Shown here: positions 31,515 through 41,246 of the stretch, in pieces
Position numbering within the stretch: the first letter of the stretch is position 1
How the letters are laid out: every line of letters begins with the position of its first letter
Source of the DNA: Providencia rettgeri
GTDB taxonomy: Bacteria; Pseudomonadota; Gammaproteobacteria; Enterobacterales; Enterobacteriaceae
Assembly: GCF_013255915.1 (NCBI RefSeq)
Contig: NZ_CP053896.1
Coordinates: 3,224,001-3,288,000, forward strand
Length of the DNA stretch: 64,000 nucleotides
Reading direction: 5' to 3'
Position numbers and translations under genes: made by a program
The notes under the pieces: model-generated
Told to the model about the DNA's origin: nothing
Databases searched by the model: none
What the model saw: only the letters and a program-made list of their open reading frames with translations

Positions 31515-33149
31515 TTAGCGAATAACTTTGCTTACGATTTCAATCGCTTCTTTTTCTATTTGGCGTAAATGCTCTTCTCCACGGAAGCTTTCACAATAAA
31601 TTTTATACGCTTCTTCCGTGCCTGATGGCCTTGCTGCAAACCAGCCATAATCAGTCATGATTTTTAAACCACCAATTGGCGCATTATTACCGGGGGCTGC
31701 GGTTAAACGCTGTGTAATTTTATCTCCTGCCAATGTATCTGCTGCAACCATTTCCGGTGATAATTTACTTAGCTTCGCTTTTTCTTCGTGAGTAGCTTTC
31801 GCTTGAATACGGTTGTAAATCGGTGCCCCAAATTTTTTGGCGAGGTTATTATAACGCTGCTGCGGGTTTTCACCGGTAACCGCCGTAATTTCCGCGGCTA
31901 GTAAGCAAAGAATGATACCGTCTTTGTCTGTTGACCAAGGTGTGCCATCGAATTTTAAGAATGATGCCCCTGCACTTTCCTCACCGCCAAAACCTAGTTG
32001 TCCACTGAATAACCCATCAACGAACCATTTGAACCCTACAGGCACTTCAACTAATTCACGACCGATATCATTAACAACACGGTCAATCATCGCACTTGAG
32101 ACAAGTGTTTTCCCTACCGCAACATTTTTTCCCCACTGAGGGCGGTGTTGGAATAGGTAGTCGATTGCCACAGCAAGATAGTGATTTGGGTTCATTAAAC
32201 CATCGGGGGTAACAATGCCATGACGGTCATAGTCAGGGTCATTAGCGAAAGCTAAATCAAATTTTTCTTTCATCCCAAGCAAACCCGCCATTGCCCAACT
32301 TGATGAGCAATCCATACGGATAACACCATCATGATCCAAAGGCATAAAACGGAACGTTTGGTCTAATTGGTCATTTACAATTTCAATATCCAATTGATAA
32401 TATTCAGCAATTTTTTTCCAGTATTCAATACCGGAACCGCCTAGTGGGTCAACACCAATTTTCAAACCAGACTTAGCAATCGCTTGCATATCAACAACTT
32501 CGCCTAATGCAGATACATAAGGCATAACCAAATCTTGCTGAATAACGTATTCACTCGCCATCGCTGTATCAAAATTGACTCTTTTAACCCCTTCCAGGTT
32601 ATTGACTAGCAATTGGTTTGCATTCTTTTCAATAACAGAAGTTAAATCGGTATCAGCCGGCCCGCCATTCGCAGGGTTGTATTTAATACCGCCATCTTCA
32701 GGTGGGTTATGTGAAGGCGTAATCACAATGCCATCCGCAACATCTTGGTGTGATTGGTTATAACTTAAAATAGCGTGAGAGATAGCTGGAGTTGGCGTAA
32801 AACCATTATTTTCCTGAACAATTACATGAACTTGATTTGCCGCTAACACTTCAACCACTGTAATAAACGCCGCTTCTGATAACGCATGGGTGTCTTTCCC
32901 TACAAAACAAGGACCTGTTACACCTTGTTTTTTGCGTAAATCGGCAATTGCTTGTGCAATAGCTAATATGTGGTTTTCATTAAAATTTTTACGCAACGAA
33001 CTACCACGATGCCCTGATGTACCAAACTTAACAGCTTGAGATGTATTACCGGGTTGTGGTTGCTGCGTATAATATTGAGCGGTTAATTGAGCGACATTGA
33101 TCAAGTCACTTTGAAACGGAAGCTGCCCTGCACGTTCATGTATTGTCAC
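31515..33149 (-). CDS. pgm: phosphoglucomutase (alpha-D-glucose specific)
   Basis: Interconverts glucose 1-phosphate and glucose 6-phosphate, feeding UDP-glucose and envelope sugars. The start chosen is GTG 33149 (544 residues; E. coli 546, which begins MAIHNRAGQ), with GGGAG seven bases upstream; the frame extends 13 codons further without support. The phosphoserine loop is [11 protein letters not shown], the metal loop DPDYDRHG, the sugar loop GGEESAGAS and the phosphate site [10 protein letters not shown]. It lies 56 bp after seqA, forming the conserved seqA-pgm operon. Confidence 0.95.
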   Translation of the reverse strand: MTIHERAGQLPFQSDLINVAQLTAQYYTQQPQPGNTSQAVKFGTSGHRGSSLRKNFNENHILAIAQAIADLRKKQGVTGPCFVGKDTHALSEAAFITVVEVLAANQVHVIVQENNGFTPTPAISHAILSYNQSHQDVADGIVITPSHNPPEDGGIKYNPANGGPADTDLTSVIEKNANQLLVNNLEGVKRVNFDTAMASEYVIQQDLVMPYVSALGEVVDMQAIAKSGLKIGVDPLGGSGIEYWKKIAEYYQLDIEIVNDQLDQTFRFMPLDHDGVIRMDCSSSWAMAGLLGMKEKFDLAFANDPDYDRHGIVTPDGLMNPNHYLAVAIDYLFQHRPQWGKNVAVGKTLVSSAMIDRVVNDIGRELVEVPVGFKWFVDGLFSGQLGFGGEESAGASFLKFDGTPWSTDKDGIILCLLAAEITAVTGENPQQRYNNLAKKFGAPIYNRIQAKATHEEKAKLSKLSPEMVAADTLAGDKITQRLTAAPGNNAPIGGLKIMTDYGWFAARPSGTEEAYKIYCESFRGEEHLRQIEKEAIEIVSKVIR

Positions 33150-33205
33150 TTGTTTTCTCCCAAAGCACTGATGCTTTGTTATCAACATCAGTGGCCTTTC
33201 AGTTT

Positions 33206-33751
33206 TTAAATAGTATTACAAACTTTTTCAATCACATTGGTTGGAAATTGCATTTCCTGCATGATCGCATCAACCATGCTACGTTTACGATTCGTATTCG
33301 TATTCGTGATCACCCAATAGGGTGTTCCTGGTATATGACGCGGCTTAGATTGCTTACCAGCTGCAAGTAATGTTTGTTCATCACCAGCAAAATAAATACG
33401 AGTTCGGCCATGCATTAACTCTGTTGCACTCGCAAAACGATTCGCATCTAAACTATATAAAGTAGACAAAATCAACATAAAGCGGTCAATCGCTTTACTT
33501 TTTTCTGCATAAGCGTCAGATAACAGAAGCTCTCTAATGACTCTAACAGGGTTTAATGCAACAGCAGGTGTACTCATCGCAGGTTCAGCCTTAATAACAG
33601 CATGTTCCTGACTAATTTCTTTTGCTTGTACTGGCTGCCCGGATTTGAAATTTAACATACGGCGCAAAATATCCGATGCACTTTCACCGATATGCTGTGT
33701 ATGGCTCGCAATATAGCGGTAAAGCTCTTCATCAACTTCTATCGTTTTCAT
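33206..33751 (-). CDS. seqA: negative modulator of replication initiation SeqA
   Basis: Binds hemimethylated GATC pairs, sequesters oriC after initiation and organises new DNA. It is 181 residues, the E. coli length. The N-terminal oligomerisation domain begins [20 protein letters not shown]; the C-terminal DNA-binding domain includes the [19 protein letters not shown] loop. The middle linker (about 40-75) is the least conserved part. First gene of seqA-pgm, divergent from ybfF. Confidence 0.96.
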   Translation of the reverse strand: MKTIEVDEELYRYIASHTQHIGESASDILRRMLNFKSGQPVQAKEISQEHAVIKAEPAMSTPAVALNPVRVIRELLLSDAYAEKSKAIDRFMLILSTLYSLDANRFASATELMHGRTRIYFAGDEQTLLAAGKQSKPRHIPGTPYWVITNTNTNRKRSMVDAIMQEMQFPTNVIEKVCNTI

Positions 33752-34076
33752 TTTTTCCCAGTACTTTTTTAACTAAAATTTGCGGTGTGATTATAAGACA
33801 GATTTAAAAAAAACAAAACAATTAAAATTTCAATAACTTAAAGTAAACATTATTCTAAGTTCAAAGATAATTCAGTGGGTTATCATGCCATGACTTCCAG
33901 TATTTTGCCTCAGTGATCAACTTCAATTTTCTGAAATTCATTGGCTAAGGATATTTTGATTATCGACTCATTGACTTACCTCAGCCAAAATCGCAGCTTA
34001 TTTGACCATTTGGATTTTATTCATAGCCGTGACATGATAAGACCACATGTACCGCTGACGAATTGATCAAACAAAT
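33752..34076. other. seqA-ybfF divergent promoter region
   Basis: A 325-bp AT-rich spacer between diverging genes. I see no clear operator, repeat or small gene in it. Confidence 0.5.
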
Positions 34077-34853
34077 ATGACTGTGTTACTTAACCATACT
34101 ATCCATAAACCTGAAAATCCAATCTCAAATAGTCCTATTGTACTCATACATGGGTTATTTGGTGACCTCAATAACTTAGGTGTTTTAGGACGTAATCTAC
34201 AACAATATTTCGATACGATTCAAATTGATGTTCGTAATCATGGTGACTCATTTCGTGATGAGCAAATGAGTTACCAACAAATGGCCCAAGATGTTATTAC
34301 TCTAATAAAGTCTTTAGGTTACGAAAATGCTATTTTAATTGGTCACTCTATGGGTGGCAAAATCGCCATGGCGGCAACAGCAATAGCCCCTAATTTTATT
34401 AATAGTATCGTTGCTATTGATATGGCGCCTGTCGCTTACCAAGTCCGTCGTCATGATAAAATATTCGCGGCGCTTGATGCCGTTACAGCAAAAAATGCAA
34501 AAACTCGCCAAGAAGCTACTGTGATTATGCGTGATTACATTAATGAGGATGGTGTTATCCAATTTCTGCTTAAATCCTTTAAACAGGGTGAGTGGAAATT
34601 TAATTTACCTGCCCTAAAAGCTAATTATGAAAGTATTATTGGTTGGGAAATAGTACCCGCCTGGAATAAACCCGTGCTGTTAATCCCAGGAGGAAATTCC
34701 CCTTATGTACAAGCTGAATATAAAGAACAAATCGCACAACAATTTCCGCAAGCCAAAGCGTGGGTTGTTGCTGATACAGGGCACTGGGTTCATGCAGAAA
34801 AACCAGACCATGTTTTAAGAGCTATTCATCGTTTTTTATCTATCCCTGAATAA
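34077..34853 (+). CDS. ybfF: alpha/beta-hydrolase esterase YbfF
   Basis: Serine esterase acting on acyl-CoA-like and short-chain esters in E. coli. It is 258 residues (E. coli 254). The oxyanion region is LIHGLFGDLNNLG, the nucleophile elbow GHSMGGK is at about residues 90-96, and the catalytic His is in VADTGHWVHAEKP near the end. No strong Shine-Dalgarno is seen. In E. coli ybfE lies close by; here a three-gene exporter locus separates them. Confidence 0.94.
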   Translation: MTVLLNHTIHKPENPISNSPIVLIHGLFGDLNNLGVLGRNLQQYFDTIQIDVRNHGDSFRDEQMSYQQMAQDVITLIKSLGYENAILIGHSMGGKIAMAATAIAPNFINSIVAIDMAPVAYQVRRHDKIFAALDAVTAKNAKTRQEATVIMRDYINEDGVIQFLLKSFKQGEWKFNLPALKANYESIIGWEIVPAWNKPVLLIPGGNSPYVQAEYKEQIAQQFPQAKAWVVADTGHWVHAEKPDHVLRAIHRFLSIPE

Positions 34854-34871
34854 TTGAACACATTTAAATAT

Positions 34872-34905
34872 AGATATTGAAAAGATATATAGCTTTTCAA
34901 TATCT
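34872..34905 (+). terminator. ybfF downstream hairpin
   Basis: AGATATTGAAAAG and CTTTTCAATATCT form a perfect 13-bp stem with an eight-base loop (ATATATAG), then TTTAAATATATTT. It is AT-rich but probably ends ybfF transcription before the exporter locus. Confidence 0.6.
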
Positions 34906-35095
34906 TTAAATATATTTGTAGTTAAATATAATTACTTTATTAATTACATAATAAGACTAACTTCAATACACAGTGAATTACAAACCCTGTATTATCCAAA
35001 TTCTACTCCACCTTATTACTATCTAGTGCATATTTTATCAATGCAAATTTGGAATTAAAAATTCAAATAACTTAAGGAATTTATTAATATAGAAA

Positions 35096-37201
35096 ATGGA
35101 TAGTCTCAAATCAAAATCAACATTATACTTCATTAGTGTTATTGCTAAGTTATCAGGGCAAGTAAATCCTAAAGAACTAGAACAAACACTCAATCAATCT
35201 ATTGGTTATAATGAAAAACTTAACATTATTAAATCGAAACATGCCATTCGCTGTAGGAATAAATATCAGAAGAATAAAAATGTAACTAAAATCGTATGCC
35301 CTGCTATTTTATATAATACCAAAGGAGAAGCCATTCTATTAGCTAACTGCAATCAAGAACAAGTACTCATTCAGCAATTTGGGAATACGCCGCCAGAGAT
35401 ATGGAGTATTGATGAGCTGAATCAACAATGGAATGGTCATTGGTTAGAAGTAAACCTTAAGCAGGGTCAATTTGACATTACCTGGTTCCAAGTTGAATTT
35501 ATGAAATACAAACCTATTATTTTGTGGGTTTTATTCTTTTCATTTATATTACAAATACTCGCATTAGTTTCCCCTATTGTTATGCAAGTTATTATGGATA
35601 AAGTGCTCGTTCATAATAGCTTAGTCACATTGGACGTTTTAATTTTTGGGTTAATTATTGCGGCGTTAATAGAAGTGACATTGAAAGGGTTACGTGAGTA
35701 TATTTATCATCACACTGTTAACCGCATTGATATGACACTTGGTTTGAAGCTGGTGAATCATTTACTGAGACTACCTATTCCCTTTTTTAAAAGCAGGCAA
35801 ATAGGCGCAATTGTCACCCGAGTAAAAGAGCTCGAAACTATTCGTGAATTTTTAACCAGCAGCTTTTTTACTCTATGTGTCGATGTGCTATTTTTATTTG
35901 TATTTATTTTTGTGATGAATTTGATCTCCACAACACTCACAATAATATTTTTGTGTTCTATTCCTTTTTATCTTTTATTAGCTTGGTGGTTAACGCCTAA
36001 AATTGAATCTGCTGCACAACAACAGTTCACCAATATTGCCATCAATACCTCTTTTTTGACCGAAAGTATCAATGGGATCGAAACAGCCAAAAGCTTATCC
36101 GTCGAACCAAATTTCACTCGTCGCTGGGACGGCCAAACCGCTGATATGAGCCAAACTAACTTTGTATCAGGGCAAATAAGCTCCCGCTCTGAACATCTAG
36201 TGATGGCTATTGAAAAAATCACCAGTGCTATTGTTTTGTGGGTTGGTGCTTCTGAAGTTTTAGCATTGCAGATGACGATTGGCCAGCTTATTGCCTTTTA
36301 CATGATGGTTAGCCACGCTAACCAGCCCCTCATCAAACTAACTAAACTATGGGGGGACTACATTCGAACCAGTGTCGCTATCGAAAAACTCTCCCAAATT
36401 ATTAACTTACCTACCGAACAATCACAGCAAGAAAATAAGTTATCTCTTCAAGGGCATTTAAATCTAAAAAATATCTCGTTCCGCTACCAACCTAACATGC
36501 CATTTGTTCTAAAAAACTTTAATTTAAATATTAAAGCGGGAGAAACTATTGGTATTGTTGGAACATCAGGGTCAGGTAAGAGCACCCTCGCTAAATTATT
36601 ACTACGGCTTTATACCCCTGAAAGTGGTGCTATTTTTGTGGATGGAACCCCCATGTCTGCGATTAACTTGCACTCCCTTAGACAACAAATTGGTATTGTT
36701 TTACAGGAAAATTTCTTATTCAGCCAATCTGTTTTTCACAATATCGCTCAAACCTCACCGGATGCCTCCATGGACGAAGTCGTTCATGCCGCCAAAATGG
36801 CGGGAGCACACGATTTTATTTTGAAATTACCAAAAGGTTACGACACCGTTCTTGCCGAGGGGGGAACATCACTTTCTGGCGGCCAACGCCAACGTATTGC
36901 TATTGCTAGAACACTGCTTTCCAACCCTAAAGTGATTATTTTTGATGAGGCAACTAGCGCTTTAGATGACGAATCCCAAGCCGTTATTCAAGAAAATATG
37001 CATATTATTGCAAAAGGAAGGACCATCATCACAATTGCTCACCGCCTATCAACTATTCGCCATCACCAGCGAATCATTGTGATGCAAAATGGTGAAATTA
37101 TCGAGCAAGGTAGCCATCAGCAACTTATTGAACAAGGTAATTTTTATAAACATTTGTGGACTCTACAACAGTCTCTGAAATCAGACATGGACGTAAAATG
37201 A
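35096..37201 (+). CDS. type I secretion ABC exporter, RtxB-like
   Basis: Inner-membrane ATPase/permease of the HlyB type, 701 residues. The N-terminal ~135 residues look like a degenerate C39 peptidase-like domain without a catalytic Cys motif, so it should recognise an uncleaved RTX-type substrate. Five to six membrane helices follow (about 140-430), then Walker A GTSGSGKST, signature LSGGQRQR, Walker [15 protein letters not shown] and H-loop IAHRLST, all intact. A stop codon lies one codon before ATG 35096, which fixes the start; AAGGA is 17 bases away, unusually far. It overlaps the next gene by ATGA. The pairing with a second ABC protein matches MARTX RtxB-RtxD-RtxE systems; the exact substrate is unknown. 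Confidence 0.88.
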   Translation: MDSLKSKSTLYFISVIAKLSGQVNPKELEQTLNQSIGYNEKLNIIKSKHAIRCRNKYQKNKNVTKIVCPAILYNTKGEAILLANCNQEQVLIQQFGNTPPEIWSIDELNQQWNGHWLEVNLKQGQFDITWFQVEFMKYKPIILWVLFFSFILQILALVSPIVMQVIMDKVLVHNSLVTLDVLIFGLIIAALIEVTLKGLREYIYHHTVNRIDMTLGLKLVNHLLRLPIPFFKSRQIGAIVTRVKELETIREFLTSSFFTLCVDVLFLFVFIFVMNLISTTLTIIFLCSIPFYLLLAWWLTPKIESAAQQQFTNIAINTSFLTESINGIETAKSLSVEPNFTRRWDGQTADMSQTNFVSGQISSRSEHLVMAIEKITSAIVLWVGASEVLALQMTIGQLIAFYMMVSHANQPLIKLTKLWGDYIRTSVAIEKLSQIINLPTEQSQQENKLSLQGHLNLKNISFRYQPNMPFVLKNFNLNIKAGETIGIVGTSGSGKSTLAKLLLRLYTPESGAIFVDGTPMSAINLHSLRQQIGIVLQENFLFSQSVFHNIAQTSPDASMDEVVHAAKMAGAHDFILKLPKGYDTVLAEGGTSLSGGQRQRIAIARTLLSNPKVIIFDEATSALDDESQAVIQENMHIIAKGRTIITIAHRLSTIRHHQRIIVMQNGEIIEQGSHQQLIEQGNFYKHLWTLQQSLKSDMDVK

Positions 37202-38526
37202 AACATCGATTAGACAAAAACCGTTATAACAGCTTTTTGCCTTCACACTTGGCGATATTAAAAACACCACCGTCTTACTTGGCACTATACGTCGCTATTT
37301 CTATTAGTGTAGGCGTTTTTCTTGCTGTGACTTGGTCATTTTTTGGTAAGTTGGATATTCAAGCAACCACGCAAGGTAAACTTATTGTTTCAGGACGAAC
37401 ACAGTTAATTCAAGCGTTTGAATTAAGTCGTTTAGAACATATTCATGTCACTGATGGGCAAGTAGTAAAACAAGGGGATCCTTTAATAACTGTCAATGTA
37501 TTAGGTGTTGACCAAGATATCCTGAGTTTAAATTACCAACATAACTTCCATGTAGCCGAAATATTAATTTATCAAGCATTGATTTCACAACAGCCTATTG
37601 AGCAATTACCTTTATTTAACCAATTAACTGAACTAGAACAAAACAATACACGGGCTAGCTATCAAACACAAAAAATAGAATTTGATTCATTAATTAATGA
37701 ACTTAATAATGAAATTCAATTAAATACTGTCAATCAGCAAGCTAGAAAAGACGAATTACTCACTATCAATTCCCTCATCGTAAACATCAAAAAGCGCCTC
37801 GATGCACACCATTCGTTAACTAAAAAGCAGTTGATCAGCCAGAAGGAATTTTTAGAACAAGAGCGAGAACTATTAATCGCTAAAAAAGAAAAAGTCACCA
37901 AATTATCTGAGCTTTCCATTCTGAAAAGCCAGTATCAAGCCTTAAATGAAAAGGTAGGCAGAATTAAAGCCCAAAAAAACCAAGAGTGGGATGAAAAATA
38001 CAAACAAGCTGACTTTAAGCGGGCTTCCCTTGAGCAAGAACTATTAAAAAATAAAGAAAGAAACCAATTAGAAATCATACGGGCTCCCGTTGATGGCACG
38101 ATACAACAACTTGCTACACACACTATAGGTGCAGTGTTACAACCCGCACAGCAGTTAATGGCTATAGTACCTAATAATCATGTTCAACTAGCTGAAATTA
38201 AAATCTTAAATAAAGATATTGGTTTCATCCATGAAGGGTTAAGAGCAGAGGTGAAAATAGATGCTTTCCCTTACACTCGTTATGGCACAGTTGAAGGGGA
38301 AGTGATTTCCGTCTCTCGTGACAGTACTCTCGATGAAAATCTTGGATTAGTGTTCTTAGGGCAAATAGGTCTTAAGCAAAAAGAACTATTAGTTGATGGT
38401 GAGTCTATTGAGTTGACACCCGGTTTATCCATTGTGGCAGAAATAAAAACGGATAAACGCCGTATTATTGATTACTTACTTAGCCCAATCAATGAATACA
38501 CCTCAAACGCGATGAGAGAAAAATAA
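37198..38526 (+). CDS. type I secretion membrane-fusion adaptor, HlyD/RtxD-like
   Basis: Periplasmic adaptor that links the ABC exporter to TolC. The start is ATG 37198 inside the ATGA overlap with the upstream gene, giving 442 residues; an upstream in-frame GTG (37156) is unlikely. One membrane segment lies at about residues 29-50, then a lipoyl half (GKLIVSGRTQLIQ), a long coiled-coil hairpin rich in Glu, Lys and Gln (about 130-290), the second lipoyl half (IIRAPVDGTIQQLATHTIGA) and a beta-barrel domain. This is the standard HlyD layout. A gap of three bases separates it from the second ABC gene. Confidence 0.9.
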   Translation: MKHRLDKNRYNSFLPSHLAILKTPPSYLALYVAISISVGVFLAVTWSFFGKLDIQATTQGKLIVSGRTQLIQAFELSRLEHIHVTDGQVVKQGDPLITVNVLGVDQDILSLNYQHNFHVAEILIYQALISQQPIEQLPLFNQLTELEQNNTRASYQTQKIEFDSLINELNNEIQLNTVNQQARKDELLTINSLIVNIKKRLDAHHSLTKKQLISQKEFLEQERELLIAKKEKVTKLSELSILKSQYQALNEKVGRIKAQKNQEWDEKYKQADFKRASLEQELLKNKERNQLEIIRAPVDGTIQQLATHTIGAVLQPAQQLMAIVPNNHVQLAEIKILNKDIGFIHEGLRAEVKIDAFPYTRYGTVEGEVISVSRDSTLDENLGLVFLGQIGLKQKELLVDGESIELTPGLSIVAEIKTDKRRIIDYLLSPINEYTSNAMREK

Positions 38527-38529
38527 TCG

Positions 38530-40629
38530 ATGGAACAGTTAAATAATCATGGCTTGGATGCCTTAGTTTGGGTGGCTAAATATTATCAAAACAATGTTTC
38601 ATCTGACCAACTAAGACATGCTATTGGCATGCAAACTTTATCCCCTACTGAGTGGGAAATTAGAGAATGCGCACAGACATTGGGGTATGAAACCGAGCTT
38701 ATTGCAGCACAATATACACAATTAAGTACGCTACCTTTGCCCGCTTTAATCTATATAAATGGTTTCTGGCAAGTGATTAGCCAAGAAAATGAATTGGTAC
38801 TCATTAACCCAACTAATGATGAACGAGAACCTATTTATAATTCGATTGGGCATCAACAAGCTAAATTTGACGTATTACTCATTAAGGAGCAATTAGAGCC
38901 GGAGCAAAAAAAGGCCTTTGGCTTTAGCTGGTTTATTCCCTCTATTTTGCGACAACATGTTAAATTACGAAATATTTTTATTCTCTCGGCCATTATTCAG
39001 CTTTTCGCCTTAATTAGCCCGCTGTTGTTTCAAAATTTAATCGACAAAGTGTTAGTTGGCCGCAGTCTCTCAAATTTACACGTTATTGCATTGGCGATTT
39101 TTGCCATTGCTGTTGCAGAGCCGATATATGGTTTTATTCGTAATAAGATTTTTAGTCATAGTAGTAGCCAGATAAGCGCTGAATTATCAGGGAAAATTTA
39201 TCGCCATTTAATGGCCTTACCTTTAAATTATTTTAAGCTAAGGCCAACAGGGAAAATTATCGCAAGGATCCGTGAATTAGCTCATATAAGGCAGTTTTTA
39301 ACGGGCTCGACACTGATGCTATTCATTGACTTTATCTTTGTTATCCTTTTTGTCGCGGTTTTATTTTCCTACAGTAGTTTGATGGCTTGGATTTTATTGG
39401 GCTCTATGGGTGTATTCTTTGTTTTATGGATGATTTTAGGCCCAATCATTCGCCAACAAACTCAAAAATCTTACCAAGCCGATGAAAATGGTCTCACTTT
39501 TCTCACCGAAAGTATTACTGGGATTGAAACCATAAAAACGACAGCAACAGAAAAATACTTTAATCAACGCTGGAAAAAAATATTTAGCAAGCAGCTAACT
39601 CAAAGCTTTAAAGTATCAATGCGCAGTGAAGTTGCCTCTCAGTTAATGACACTTGTGAGTAAAATAACTACCGCAATTCTTTTGTGGGTTGGTGTCAAAG
39701 AAGTATTAAACGGTGGGATTTCTCCTGGCGAATTAGTGGCATTTAATATGCTAAGCGCGCATGTTACACAACCTGTATTGCGATTTGCCCAGGTTTGGCA
39801 AGATTTCCAACATACCATCATTTCATTGCGTCGGGTGGGAGATATTCTTGATGAACCTGTAGAAAATGAACGTAAAGGGATTGCAAACACTTCAAATATT
39901 CACGGAAAAATCGAGTTTCAAAACATCCGCTTTCGTTATCAACCTGATACGCCTGAAGTTATCAATAATTTGTCATTAATGGTTAATTCTGGTGAATTTA
40001 TTGGGATTACTGGCCCTTCTGGTTCTGGAAAAAGCACCTTAACGAAATTATTACAACGACTTTATGTACCACAACATGGGCAAGTTATTGTTGATGGCAT
40101 GGATTTAGCTGTCGCAGATACTGTGTCATTACGCCGAAAAATGAGCGTTGTATTACAAGAAAGCACTTTATTCGTCGGTTCTATCGCAGAGAATATCCGT
40201 TTAAGCCACCCGCAAGCGACTAACGAACAAGTTATTCACGCAGCAAAATTAGCTGGAGCATATGACTTTATTATGGCATTGCCTGATAATTTTAATTATC
40301 TCTTATCAGAAAAAGGCTTGAACCTTTCAGGTGGTCAACGTCAAAGAATTGCACTTGCGCGCGCTTTACTCACCGAACCAGACATTTTAATTCTCGATGA
40401 AGCCACTTCTGCGCTCGATTACGAGTCAGAAGCTGCCATTATGGAAAATATGCCTTTAATTACGCAAGGAAGAACAGTCATTAGTATTGCTCACCGACTC
40501 AACACGATTATGCATGCTGATAGGATATGTGTTATTTGCCAAGGAGAAGTACACGAAATGGATACACACGAAAACTTGCTCAAATCAAATGGCTTATACG
40601 CCAATTTATGGCGCCAACAAACGCAATAA
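38530..40629 (+). CDS. type I secretion ABC exporter, RtxE-like
   Basis: Second full-length HlyB-type exporter, 699 residues. The N-terminal C39-like domain (about 1-125) has LDALVWVAKYY where peptidases have a catalytic Cys, so it is a non-cleaving version. Membrane helices lie at about 145-430, followed by Walker A GPSGSGKST, signature LSGGQRQR, Walker [16 protein letters not shown] and H-loop IAHRLNT. Both ABC proteins of this locus keep all ATPase motifs, so both could hydrolyse ATP as a heterodimer, as proposed for Vibrio cholerae RtxB/RtxE. No outer-membrane TolC partner gene, toxin or acyltransferase lies nearby. A terminator follows. Confidence 0.88.
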   Translation: MEQLNNHGLDALVWVAKYYQNNVSSDQLRHAIGMQTLSPTEWEIRECAQTLGYETELIAAQYTQLSTLPLPALIYINGFWQVISQENELVLINPTNDEREPIYNSIGHQQAKFDVLLIKEQLEPEQKKAFGFSWFIPSILRQHVKLRNIFILSAIIQLFALISPLLFQNLIDKVLVGRSLSNLHVIALAIFAIAVAEPIYGFIRNKIFSHSSSQISAELSGKIYRHLMALPLNYFKLRPTGKIIARIRELAHIRQFLTGSTLMLFIDFIFVILFVAVLFSYSSLMAWILLGSMGVFFVLWMILGPIIRQQTQKSYQADENGLTFLTESITGIETIKTTATEKYFNQRWKKIFSKQLTQSFKVSMRSEVASQLMTLVSKITTAILLWVGVKEVLNGGISPGELVAFNMLSAHVTQPVLRFAQVWQDFQHTIISLRRVGDILDEPVENERKGIANTSNIHGKIEFQNIRFRYQPDTPEVINNLSLMVNSGEFIGITGPSGSGKSTLTKLLQRLYVPQHGQVIVDGMDLAVADTVSLRRKMSVVLQESTLFVGSIAENIRLSHPQATNEQVIHAAKLAGAYDFIMALPDNFNYLLSEKGLNLSGGQRQRIALARALLTEPDILILDEATSALDYESEAAIMENMPLITQGRTVISIAHRLNTIMHADRICVICQGEVHEMDTHENLLKSNGLYANLWRQQTQ

Positions 40630-40641
40630 CACGGATAAAAA

Positions 40642-40673
40642 AGCATCACACCTATAGCAAGTGGTGCTTTTTT
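40642..40673 (+). terminator. exporter operon terminator
   Basis: AGCATCAC and GTGGTGCT pair (one wobble) around an 11-base loop, followed by a run of T, 12 bp after the last exporter gene. Confidence 0.85.
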
Positions 40674-40798
40674 ACTAAAAGCGCTCATTTTACAACCGAT
40701 TAAACCAAATCATCGTAGATGAAGCTATAGCACAAGGGGATTAGCTAGGGTATCATGGCGCGCTGAATTACTGGCACACCCTTTTAGCAGTTATAGAC

Positions 40799-41092
40799 AT
40801 GGCAAAAGAACAAACGGATCGGACTACACTAGATTTGTTCGCTGAGGAACGAAGGCCTGGGCGACCTAAAACAAGCCCGCTATCACGGGATGAACAACTG
40901 AGGATCAACAAACGCAACCAACTGAAACGAGATAAAGTGAAAGGATTGCGTAGAGTTGAATTGAAACTGAACGAAGAAGCTGTCGTGATATTGAATCAGT
41001 TAGCTGAAGATAAAAATATAAGCCGTAGTGAATTGATCGAAGAAATTTTGATGTCACAACTTGAGCATGTTAACACATCAATACTCAAATAA
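40799..41092 (+). CDS. ybfE: LexA-regulated small protein YbfE
   Basis: A 97-residue protein closely matching E. coli YbfE: it begins MAKEQTDRTTLDLFA, carries RPGRPKTSPLSRDEQLRINKR, and has a C-terminal ribbon-helix-helix-like part (VELKLNEEAVVILNQLAED, SRSELIEE). The RHH end suggests DNA binding; the family's function is not known to me. In E. coli it belongs to the SOS regulon, but I could not find a convincing LexA box in its upstream region here. It precedes fldA-fur as in E. coli. Confidence 0.9.
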   Translation: MAKEQTDRTTLDLFAEERRPGRPKTSPLSRDEQLRINKRNQLKRDKVKGLRRVELKLNEEAVVILNQLAEDKNISRSELIEEILMSQLEHVNTSILK

Positions 41093-41215
41093 CGTTATCT
41101 TGATAAATCACACAAATTTGACAGACTTAGCATCATTTTTTCGCCAGAATAAGGCGTAATATTCTATCTATTTTCGTTCTAAATGGGCTCTAGAAGGCGA
41201 ATTTTCACCTCTAGT

Positions 41216-41235
41216 CCTCTTAGAAAAACAAGAGG
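41216..41235 (+). promoter_or_regulatory. hairpin covering the fldA ribosome binding site
   Basis: CCTCTT (41216-41221) pairs with AAGAGG (41230-41235), and AAGAGG is the only Shine-Dalgarno-like sequence before ATG 41247. Six base pairs could partly mask it. No riboswitch or sRNA site is claimed. Confidence 0.35.
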
Positions 41236-41246
41236 TTAATCACTTT

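Noticed and set aside
33285-33315. Short TTCGTA tandem repeat inside seqA as a slippage site
   Set aside because: Only about three units, encoding the normal NTNTNR part of SeqA; six-base units would not shift the frame.
34854-35095. Small substrate peptide gene just upstream of the exporter operon
   Set aside because: The gap was read in the forward frames; no frame with a start, ribosome binding site and more than a few codons was found. It holds only a hairpin and AT-rich leader.
40740-40798. LexA box upstream of ybfE
   Set aside because: CTG ... CAG half-sites are present but with 14 bases between them instead of 10, so they do not fit the LexA consensus.
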